A stretch of 64,000 nt of DNA. Origin: Symsagittifera roscoffensis (lineage: Eukaryota > Xenacoelomorpha > Acoela > Convolutidae). Each line of letters starts with the position of its first letter. Within the stretch, counting starts at the first letter, position 1. Below, in pieces: positions 38,401 to 50,300 of the stretch. Under the pieces are notes generated by a model, which was not told the DNA's origin, searched no databases, and saw nothing but the letters and a program-made list of their open reading frames with translations. The position numbers and the translations under genes were made by a program. The stretch is taken from contig NC_087064.1 in the NCBI RefSeq assembly GCF_963678635.1, positions 42,129,165-42,193,164 of the forward strand, written 5' to 3'.

Positions 38401-41259
38401 TAAAAATCCACGTTCCACGATTTCACTAGATGTTAATTCAACTTTTAACTTCAACCCACTACCATTTTCATCACCATCTCCAAAATTTCAAACTACTCAG
38501 AGAAGAGAGTCACTGAATACAGGTAGAATAAAGCAGGTGCCAAGAGCATGAAAACGTCAATTTGGAGATCCTACCTGAGTCGTATCCGGAGCAAGTGACA
38601 ATTTCATCCGGTCCCTGGTTCTCATTTCTCACTACTGTCAAGTCCACGATGGGACCCAGATTGGTGATGGTCTCCACGATTGAGAGGTTACTCTCCTGGT
38701 CACTCTCCTGCACCAGACACTCGTTCAGCTTCACCACCTGCAAATCAGAAAACATCCACGTACTGAATTCGTTTTGACGAATTGCTTGCAACGACTTCGG
38801 CAGCCTCAAGTGTTCAGAAACAGAATGCTAATACTATTTTTACCGAAACCAAAAATGCCTAGATTCGGAGCTTTAAGACTCGAAAATTAACCCAATTTCT
38901 TAGTCTCTAATTTCTTTTTTTTTTGCACAATACAAATTATACTACAGCACAGAGTGGCCCAGATTGACAGAATAAAAAAGCTTCTTGGTCTACTTTTTCA
39001 ATAAATAAACTTGGTAAAACTCCGAAGAAATGTTCAGCACAATTTTCAGTAAAAATCAACATAGGTTCAAATGAAACTAGCGTGTAACGCACCTCCGTTG
39101 CTTCGAACTTTTGACAAATCATAAAAACGGCATATCTCGAAAACCAAAATTATTTGAGCGGTCAAACTAGGAAACAAGATCTGCAATCTCTGAGAGTACC
39201 CTAACAGCACCGAATTACATGGTTGGTAATTCCATTTTTGTATTTTTTTATTTCAAGTTTTTTATTCAAATTTTGAAAAATCATAGAAAAGTCATATCTG
39301 ACTGCTCAGGTTTGAATTGAATTCAAACCTGAGCAGTCAAAGTTGAAGGAGAATCTCAGAAACCACTGAGAGAAACCTGAGAGCGACCCACAATACGGTT
39401 CGAACTTTCAAAGAAATTTTTCAAAAACCATAAAAACGTCATCTCGTGAACTTAAAATATTCTGGATGCTCATATTTGCTGGCCAAAATTGCAACCCCTG
39501 GAGAGCTCTGATAGCATACCTCTATGGGGTTACTAATTCAAACATGAGATAATCACTGAATTCAAACTATTAAATCGAAAAAAAATCTTAAACATTGCAA
39601 TATGCGATAAAGCGGTGATTATGAAAGCTACGAGCCTATGAGAAGCCAATCAGTATTCACCGCATGCTCGACAAGATCCTAATTTAAAAAAAAACAATCA
39701 ACGTGCCCAAAATAAAAGAACAACAAGCTGCGGAGTGTTGCTCAAGTTCGTGCCAATCTATCGAGTACGCATCACCAGTCTGGACTCCTATCGCTGCGCA
39801 GACCCACGTAGAAACGCTGCAGAAAGTCCAAAACGCAGCCCTTAGAGTGGCCACAGGATGCACCACGATGACCGCCAACCAGCACTTACACGACGAGACG
39901 AAAACCCTACCCATCAGGCGGCACATACGTATGAAAGCAGTCCAGCACCAGTTGGCCCATCATCTTGAAAGACACCCTGGCAACAGGCTGCTAGACCGAC
40001 CGGAAACGCATAGAAACATGAAGGAAGCGCTCTTCAGTAGGTACGAGAGGTACGTCACTGCACTCCTAGAAACATCTGATTCGGAAGCAGACGACGACGA
40101 TGATGACATAGGGCCTCCAACACACATAACCGAAGATGATACAGAGGGCTCCTCAAAAAAGCGCATACAAACGAGGTCAAAGACGCCCTAGACAACCGGG
40201 ACAACAACAAAGTACTCGACGAACCAGCCCCTTAACTCAGCAAGGACGAATTACGACTACCGAGAAGTACCAGACGGACCCTTGTCCAGTTGCGGAGCGG
40301 TTATTCCCCATTCCTACAAAGTTATCTGCGCAGACTAGAAGCATGCCCACAGCATGCGAAACAACCTCAGAAGCATGCCCACAGTGCAACACAGAAACCC
40401 ACACAACGTGTCACCTATTCAGGTGCAGCGACCTATTCAGGTGCAGCGCAAACCCGACCACACTCGACCCCCACGCTCTCTGAGAAAACCCAATCGAGAC
40501 AGCCGCTTGCTTACAACTCGAGACAGAAGAAGCCACAAACGACGGACAAAAAGAGGGCAAAACTTCGGGCACCTAGGCAACAACAACAAGTTCATTTTCA
40601 GATCGCGCAAATTAAAAACGCAGTTTTATCGCTGAAATCGAAGATCCAGAATCATTTATGCAATCACGTGGTTTGCCCAACTGTTTGCTTTGGCTGCGAC
40701 TGCGACGCCAGCTACATGGATCAAACTGCCCGAAACCTAACCGCTCGTCTGTACAACACTCACGCATCTCATCTCCAGTTGGTGAAATTTTTTTGCAATG
40801 TACTGGGAACAGTAGTAGCATCACGCCGAAAGTTATAGATAAATCTAGCGAACATGTTTAAGTTTTGACCTTTGAAGCTCTGCGTATCAACAGTACGAAG
40901 CCAGCGGCGATTAATAGAAAAGATAAATGCCACTTTCGCGAACTCACCATCCGCGTTCAATGTTTTCTTTGTATCATCTATCTGTTGAATTGAATGTTTT
41001 TCTAAGTTTAGTTTTTTACGCTATTTGTTTTTTTTATTTGTTCATAATTTTGTATTTCACGATGTACATAGGTTTGTACATCTGAATGCTTGCTTTATTT
41101 CAGTCTGATGATGATCTATAATTGATCAAAAATGTTTACATTGATTCTTTTTTATCGATATAGCTTAACCGTGAAAAATTTCTCTCGTAAAACATGCAAA
41201 AACAAAATGTTGAAGAATCTTAAACATGGCGAGATAGTGAAGTCCGCATTTAATATATA

Positions 41260-41312
<53 letters not shown>

Positions 41313-44300
41313 GATAGATATGCAACTTCTTTGAAAAAACATTGTATAGTTAACGCCACATTTTTGGGATGCTAAAACCAATTATTTCAGTCAACAATTG
41401 ACATTTGCATTCCGGTCATACCTGACTGTCCCCAACTCTGCTGCCCACAAAAACGTACGAGTTGTCCAAGTACGTGATGCACTCTGGGATGGTCACGTGG
41501 CCCAGCAGGGCGATGTCCAGGTTGCGCACTTTTGGGTTATCTGCGGCCGGGTCTGCATCGTGCAGCTGGAGCAGGAACAGTCTGCCACTCAAGTCGCCCA
41601 GAAGAAATCTGAAAACCCACTTGTAAAAGTGCCATTGGGCTTGTGAGAAAAAGCCAACAGAAAAGCCAAAATCTTGTTCAGCAAACATTCCACCACTCTT
41701 GTTTATATTTCAGTTTAAATCCAAAATGAACCTATAACCGCAAATGAGAGGAGAATTAGATAAATCAATCCCTGTCTATCAGGTTTAGAGCCTTTAAAAT
41801 GTGTCATGAGACTTACTAACGCCAAGTTTATAACTAAACCACAATCAAACTAAGAAAAACAAAGGTAGCCGATTTTTTTCTTGAATTTAGTTTATTTTTT
41901 TTTGTGCGTGGTGTGATGCAAGAACTATAAGTAGAAAGTGCAATAAGAAAAAATAGAAAAATCCTCAAATTGGCAAAATTCGGCTAAGTCTAGGATTCAA
42001 TCTGCGACTTACTGCAATCAAGAGATTTTCGGTCTCACGCACTATCCACTCAGCCACGCACAATTGAACACCGGAAAACACTAGTTACGAATAAAGCAGC
42101 TACATATGCCAATAAATTGCCAATGCGATTCAGCAAAAAAGGCACAAAATATAAATAGACACAATTTTGCAAATAATAATTTGAAATATAACAAACTGAA
42201 GGCATCCACATTAACTTGACATGTAATATATCGCAAAGCATAAAACCACATTATGTAAAAATTATGCATTTTAGAAAATTGCGAGATATATTGAAATAGA
42301 AAAATTCTGAGAGCGAGTTTTTATGATTGTTATGTTTGAAACAAATAGCTTTTATCGGTTGCATTGATGAATTAAAAATGTATCAATTGTGTTAACTTAT
42401 TAATATTCGAATGTCACAGCACATGCTATAAAAAATCTGTAATGGTGCCCCAAAAGTGGCACCAATATTTGCGACTTAGGTTAGAAAAAAAGAAGGTTCT
42501 TAATAATACACTCAGCAAACGATCCAGCCGAGAGTCGAACAGCAAACTCTAGGGTGCAAAAGCAAGGTCTTTACATCTAGGCCAAGAGGGAAGGAGGTTA
42601 TTAAGATTCAATAATAGAGCAAGTTGAAAATTTGTACGAAAAGTTGTTTTGCGGGAAAAAGTCTAGTTCCCGATAACAAGCCACTTGCTCCCACAAGTTT
42701 AATTATAAAAAAGTTTTTTCTTTTTCTTCTAATTAGTGTCGTTTCTTGAGCGTGGTTAGATGAGAGAAAAATAAAAAAACGTACCAAGCTAATAAATTAA
42801 GCATAATTATCAAGAGTTGTCTTCGAAAAAAAAAATTTTTTTTTTGCACAATATAATTGTAACTTAGTAAAACTATATTGCCAAAGCGCTAAATGAAGCT
42901 CCCAAAACTAGTTTTCCTGTTAGTAGTACCAAGTTTCTCAGTCTAATGGACCTATTTTCAAATCAATGGAAAAAATCAATGGTCGGAACAACAACCCGGA
43001 GCGTTATGTTATCGAACTGGTAACTTGATGAGGCTGCGATCGACATAAAGTTAGATATTGGGGATAAGTACCTGCTATTGAAAAGTGTTAGTTCTTCAAT
43101 TCTCTGTTAAAGTTCTTCAATCATTCAATTTGTTTCTTTTACGCGTTCAGACGAAAATTTCGCCTTCAGATTAATAATTCAAAAATGACTAACTTATGAC
43201 TAGAATTTAGCGCATTAATTAGTAATATGTATGAAAGTCAATTAATATGATGAATACCTGTTGTAGTCTATTGATGCACAGACAGTGATGGAGGCGTCCC
43301 TGATCGCAGGAGGGGCAATGGGCGCATAGTGTTCTCCCTGGTGGTAGGTGATAGACTGGGCTGCTATAATCAGTACTCCAAACAGAGGTGCCGACACTGG
43401 CACCACTAAAACAAAAGAGAACATATTATCGATACTAATAAAAGCCATTCAAACCTATCACTTTTCAGAATGTGCTATTCTGAAAGCTTCATCTGTGTAC
43501 AATGTGGTCGCAACAGAGAAAAAGAGGCTTGATCCTGTCACACATCTTTGATGCCACAATTGATGCGTGATCAAACTCGCCAAAAAGCATGATCTAACTG
43601 AACTCCGCTTGAAAAACTGATATTGAACATCAAACCAGTAAACTTTAATTAAAAAACGGCTTTTTTGGTGGTAATATGAAAACATAGCCAACTGACAGTT
43701 GGAAAAGAGTAATGAACGCAAGGAAACTGAAAAAAACCGACTTGTTTTCAAAAATCTTCAATTTTTGAATTTCAAAGAAAAAAATAGATGGCCTTAAAGA
43801 TCTTTGAATTTGTAGAACAACTTATGATGGACACTTTTATGTTAAAACTAACCCAATTTGAGAAATCTGGCTCACTAGATAAAACTTTTAATTCGATGGG
43901 AAATCTGATTATTAATTTCCCTTTTCGAAATAATAATAATTGTAGTTCCTGCGAATCGCAGAGGAGCTATCAGTGTAGGCCTTAACAGTCCTGTCGAGGA
44001 TAGTCCATTTGTATTATCTCCCCACATTCCAGACAGTGTTATTTTGCTGAGCGAAGCTGTTTTTTTTTTTTGCGACTCAAGGCCGTTTTTTTGCGTCTAG
44101 AACTTTTACGTGGTACGATTATAGAAGTCGATCACGTTTTTCGTGCCCTTTACAATTTTTCTGTTCGATAGTGGAGTATGCCTTCCTTTAAACAATAAAA
44201 ATGCACTGAACTTAAAAAGGAATCAAGAAAAACTGCGAAAAATCAAAAGTGAGCGAGAACAAATTTTAAGACTTTTCCTAAAAAGAAACATCAGCAAGAC

Positions 44301-47300
44301 CTATATATAACTCACTATGTTCATTACTCTTAAAGAATGTGAGCTAAAAAGTGTCTTCGTCGCTTTCATATAGACTCAATTACCCATGTATGATTCTATC
44401 TCGATGTTGTCCTGCTTCCATGGTCCTTTGCAGAGGTCTTTGCTGGCGACATTGATCTCGTATGTCTTGGCGTGTCTGCCTCCCTGGGTCTGGTAGATGA
44501 GACAGAGAGTGGGGGTAGTCTCACACCCTTGCAGAAATGTCATGTCTACTATGTTAGTCTCCTCACACCTAACTGTGAACGCAGTCATCTCTGTCAGGTC
44601 AGGGGTCAATGGGATAATCTGAAACAAGAGCACCAAATTTTAACGTTAGGGGAATTTTTCACAAATTTAGCACAAAAATAGTAACTAGCTTACACTCAAC
44701 ACTAGTTTGTCAAAATATAATCAACCAAGGTCAAACAAACATACTAATTTAAAAACTTAAAACCTTCGAAGTAGATTCCAAAAACAGTTCAGTTCAAACC
44801 TTGATGTTTGCGTCGTATATGCTAAGCGCAATGCATCTGCATTTGGAATCAATAGTCGCTTTCATTCCCGACTCCGACAAGCGACCTACTCTTTCTTTCA
44901 TGTTGCCATGGCACCGAGTAACGACTTCAAACTCGTTATTCGACCCCTCCTTTCCAGGCTGGAACTCCAAAATTGCCGCGTCGAATTTTTTGGTCAGCAT
45001 AAACAAATAGTCCTTGTCACTTCCCATTGGTCGGAATGCTTCCAGACAAGTTAAGCGTCCATAGATCGGAACATCCTGAAACAAACTGTGATTACCACAA
45101 AAAGCGACACGCTTCAAAATAATTCATTTTACACAGATCTTATGTATTTTCGGGAGCCACTTCGCAACATTTTGGTGGTTCGTAATACCGCGCACGCTCG
45201 GCCGAGACTCTGCTGATCGGATTCGAGCAGAAGTGTTTAGCGGAGAGGACTAGTTGAAGAAAATTAACAATTAAACAATTATGCACTAAACTAGTAGAAA
45301 AAATCAAAAACTAGTATTCCTGAACTATAACTTTTAAATCAAAATGTTTAATCAAAATGTAGTCGAAGTATTTCAACTTCGAGTACATTTTGATTTTCCG
45401 CACAGGCGAAGCGGAGCTTAACACCATGAAGATAGAACAGCGCGCCAGCAGACAAAAACTAAGATGAATTTGAATTTAGACTCAAAATGAACTGTATTCA
45501 AGACAATTCGAGAAAAAAGTGTATGAACATTTTGTTAGATCTAATTGACAATGTTTTTTTTTCGACTAAGCTGCTTTCGTCACACTTTCTGTTTTTTTTT
45601 GGGCCAGTGCATCATATATTTCGAGCAACAGTAGTGTATAAAGGGCTGACACGTTATCCAGTACTTCTTAGGAAGATTCTAAGAAGGTAGTTATATTCCG
45701 ATCTTGTCCAGACCCACACTACGCCCCCCTCCCGTCGTGCCTCAGGGTAGAATTTGTTGTTGTTGCGCAGGCCCTCACAGCCCGTCAGTTTTGGTCGCGG
45801 CTCTTTTTGGGTCTGTTCACAGGGTTTCTGGAGCAAGGTTGGCGAGGCATGCTAGCACGTGTTCCACTGTCTCTTTTCCCTTCTTACAGAATCGGCATAT
45901 GTCTGTTTCGGAGGCGTTAATTCTGTGAAGATAATCATTGAGTTGAGAACAGAAACCACTTCTTATCTGGGCGAGCCCGACTTGTTGTTGTCTTGTTAAG
46001 GTTTTCTCCATTTCGTCGATCTTGTCTTGATTCGTTGGGGGTTGAGTGTTGAGAACTCCGTTTGGCTGTAGATTTGCTATGGTATCAATGACGTAGGCTT
46101 TGTGTAGGTTCTCTCTCGTGCCTTCTTCGTCTGTATGTCAAGCGTTGTTTGTGCGGTTTTCAGGTGGTTACTCAAGGATTTTTGGATTGTTCTTCTTTCT
46201 TCGTTATTTGCTGCTTGTAGCTCGTGGCAGGCGTGGTCGGGGTTTTTCATGTCAGCTGCAAACTCGCTAGCTAGCATTTTGTTGTGGGTTTTCACCGGCA
46301 GTCAGAGTGTATCTTGTCGAAGGTGGTCGATTGCTGTCATTCTTTTGCACCCTGTGGCGGTTCTCAGTGCGTCGTTCTGTCTTGCTTCCAGTTTCCTCCA
46401 ATGAGTTTCTTGAGTCCCTGTTTTCTGAAGGTGATGGCTCTGAGGGCATTGCTTCTGTTGCTAGCTATGTTGTTAAGGATTTTTGCGTGTTCTCCGAAGG
46501 ATATTGAGAGGTCCAGTGTGACGCCAAGTAACTTGATGTTGCGCTCTGTTGGTGTTTTGGCCCCTTCCCTCTGTTGATGTTCAGGTCGGTCTTCCATTCT
46601 GCGTTCCAGGTGCTGAAGGGCATGGCTGCGCACTTGGTAGTGGAGACATAGAGCTGTTTGGATTTTAGGTAGCGGGCGAGAGTGTCGAGATAACTGTTGA
46701 TCATTAGTGCGGCCGTATATATTTTAGTGTTTTGGCAAAATATGGTGATGTCATCTGTATAGATAATTGTTTCAACTGCTGACGGCTGGGGAATGTCTTG
46801 GAGATACCAGGTGAAGAGAATGGGAGACAGGAGACTCCCTTGTGGTACTCCTGTTTTGAGCACTGTCGACTTTGAGAGGACTCCTTTGTAGCTGGTTCGC
46901 TGTTCTCTGCCTCTGAGGTAGCAGGCTAGCCATTTCTTGATAGTGGTGTTGAGCCTAGAGTTAATGATCATGTTGATTAATTTGTCGAGGTTAACAGTGT
47001 CAAACGCCCGTTTAAGGTCGATGGCAACGGCTGCGGTGCGCAGGGCTGGTTTCTTGCAGTTGAAGCCCTTGATGACTTTCTCAGTCAGGGAACACACGGC
47101 AGTGACAGTTGAGTGACCCTTCTTGAAAGCGTGTTGTTGCTTTGGCAGGTCCGTCGCTGCTTGCAGTTGGGGCAGGATAATTATCTCGGCAAGTCTGGCT
47201 AGAGGTGGTAGTATACTCACTGGTATGTAGCTATCGGGCTCGTGGGCCGGCTTGTTCGGCTTCTGTAGAGGAACCACTTTAGCGTTTTTCCAGATAGCCG

Positions 47301-50300
47301 GGATCCTTCCCGTGTTGAGCGACAACTGGATAAGCTTAGCCACATAGGAGCAGGTGGTCCACATAAAGTGCTTCAGTTGAAAGGATGCCATTCCGTCGGG
47401 GGCAGCTACTTTAGAGTTGAACATCTTTCCTATCGCTTTCAGAACATCTTCGGTGGTGATGGTGAAAAAGTCTTCCTCAGTGGGCTTCAGCTTTGCAGCA
47501 TTCCGTTTACTTTTCCTTGTTTCTGGCAAACTATTTACTTCGCAACTGTTCGCGAGGAAACGGTTCAACTTGTCGGCAATTTTCTTGGTTTTCGTGACCA
47601 CTTTTCCGTCGAATATGAGGGCGGTGTTTCTCTGTGGATGTTTCTTGTCGTTGATCTTGCTGACAGCTTGCCAGATTTTCCCTGTCGAAAGGCGAGTGTT
47701 CTTTTCCACGAATTCCATCCTTTTTGTTTTCCTGCGGTTGAGGATTCTCTTTTTTTTACTCAGCGTTCTTCTGTGAAGCTGTGGCGTGGTCAATAGCGGT
47801 GTGGTCATTTTTCCGATCTCTGCGGGGAGGAAGGGGGTGTTCTGGTGATGGCAGCCTCTGGAAATGTTCTGTTCAGCGGCTCTCGTAGCCGCCTCTCGAA
47901 GGAGTTTCTCGCTTTCTTCGGGGTTGGTCGGCTCCGGGAATGCCGAAACTGCATCGTCCAGTTCTTTTTCGAACTTTTCCCAGTCGGCTTTTTTAATGTT
48001 CCACATGCAGTTGTGCTTGTGTTTGACTCCAACTCTGACGTCGTTTGTCTCCACTGTGATCAGTAAGAGGAGATGGTCACTCATCTTGTTATTGATGGTG
48101 TGCCAGTTGGTCAAGAGTGCAATGTCGTCAGTGGCTGCTGTTATATCAGGAGAGGACGGCCTAGTATCGCTGAAAGGAAGCCTCGTCGGACAGTTTTTAT
48201 TGACGACAACCAGGTTGCTGAGAGACAACACCTCTGAGATCTCGCTGCCTCTAGTGTCTGGTTGAATAGGAGAAAGCCAACGTCCGTTGTGCGCGTTGGC
48301 GTCTCCCATAGCTAGCATTGTAGCGATAATTGCTTCGATAATTGTAGCTAGTCCCCCTCCGTTTCTCGTACGATCTCTGCGGATGATGGAGTAGCCGTCT
48401 ATCTTCGGACTGGGGCTTTGGGGTCCATTTTGGTTTCTTGGATCAGAGCTGCCATAGTTTTCAGAGATGATGTGGTTTTGCTCCTGAGGCCGTTGATGTT
48501 CAGTTGGAGGAGTTTGATGTCGGTCTTGGGGGCTGTCTTGGTTCTGAGGTTCGCTTGCGGTTGGACTTTGCAGGTGGAGCAGTACCAGTAGATCCACCTG
48601 GCTGTGTAGAGGTCCACGTTCGCACACTTGATATGGCACCAGTTCTTGCAAGTAGTGCATTGTAGACAGGAGTATTTGCAAACAGGGGAACTTCGGCACC
48701 CGGGTTTTGTTCAATACCTGCGATGAGGAGGAGTGCCCTGATGACGCTTCTGGACACTCGTAGGAGGGCAACCTTTGAGTGCCTTGACAAAAACACGTCG
48801 GGTGTGAGGTAAAGTTGTTCTTCTGCTTGGCACATCGTAGATGTGTTGTTGGCTAGGCGAAGACGAGGGAAGATTTGCCAACAGGGTAGAATTGAATCAG
48901 CATTGCAGTAACTGATTGTGTAGAATTGAATCAGCATTGCAGTAACTGATTGTGTTTCATTTCTGGTATCGTCGCCCATATCGGTGAAACACTGAGCCGA
49001 GAGTCAGGAAAGCGTTCGAAGCCAAGGTTCTGAGCTAACGTTGAGACGCTATTGGCCATCAGGAGCAGGTACCATTGATGGGCTACAACTAGCGTTCAGC
49101 CCGAGAAGATCGCTCAGGGTACTCCCAATCTTGAACTCATACCTCCACCGACTTAAACTAACAATCCAGGCGAATGTCAAATGTGCTTCAACTATCCCAA
49201 TGACATCATCTAGCCCTTCTTCTATCTCTCATCACCCAGCCCAATGACTGCTGACTAGTATCTCCGTTTGGTCCAGTTCCGCCGAAGAAGTTAACTTCCT
49301 CGGATTAAATTCTAATTCAAGTGACTCAGATGCTGGCTCATAGCCTCGACCATGAAACTTTTCCCGTCCCTTTTCCCGGGGAGGTGTTACACTGATACGA
49401 TAAGAGCAAAAAATTTTGACGTCTTCGCACAGCTGTTTAAACTCCAACCATTTTGACTACGGTTTTTATTAGTGGAACAAGCGACAAAAGCAGACACAAC
49501 GATTGACATAGTTACTGCAATTGGGGCCCCTTTCTCACCCAGAGGCATCGAGAGAGCTGCAGTGTAGTTCTTGCGCGAGATGAAAATAAAGCTAATTTTA
49601 GAACTTCATAAGCACTGATTCGCAGAAGAGTGTGTACACAGAATTCGCAGAAGAGTGTGTACACTTGAGTAAATTAGGACCTCTGAAAGATCAATTACTC
49701 AAGTTGACATCTAGACTACTCAATGCCGCCAACAAACATGTTGGCGAAACCGAACGACAAAAGCACAAAAAAGTCTACATATTCAGCTTCGTGATAGAAC
49801 AGCAAACTGTAAGCGCGAAGAAACGATAAAAACAATCAATAGGCTAAAACAATCAAAACAATAGAAGAAATCCATCTGCAAAAGACTAAAAGAAATCGAA
49901 GACGCAGAATGCAAAGAATCGAAGACGAAATCAAATCTACAGATGAGTCTAGTCGTATGTTCAGGGCTCTGAAATCACTAAAAGCATCTGTTCCGTCGCC
50001 AACTGTTTCAGTTTTTAATGAAAATGGCAGGTTTGCGGGAAACGATCAAAAGAAGTGCAAGATTTTGAAGTCTTCCTACGAAGCTAAGTTAAGAGATAAC
50101 TCCAGCCATGCTCATATTCAGTATTTCACTGGAAAACCTAAGCCTCTGAATTTACCTATTAGAGTTGAAGAAGTCAAAAAATCTGCTAGAAACCTTTCAA
50201 ATGGTAGTGCATGCGGACCCGACAACATAGCCAATGAGTTTATCAAAAAGTGCAAGCCAGGCTTTTTACGAACATTTTGCAGAAATTATCACTAGGTCTT

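Larger units (their letters stand above)
45700..48985 (-). mobile_element. nearly full-length but inactivated LINE in DDB1 intron 1
   Basis: Non-LTR retrotransposon in the same orientation as the host gene. In order: ORF with a 2A-like motif, PHD/zinc-finger cysteines, AP endonuclease, reverse transcriptase, and a C-terminal zinc knuckle (45817-46011: [32 protein letters not shown]) ending near a CAACAACAACAA run. The motif set is of the I/Jockey/CR1 superfamily; I cannot name the clade. Frameshifts between modules and a deletion in the endonuclease make it inactive. Confidence 0.9.

Noticed and set aside
41165-41359. Open frame with a repeated LSIY peptide
   Set aside because: It is a translation of the GATA microsatellite at 41261-41320.
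47368-47796. Plus-strand frames of 119-142 codons
   Set aside because: They are antisense shadows of the LINE reverse transcriptase, without domains of their own.
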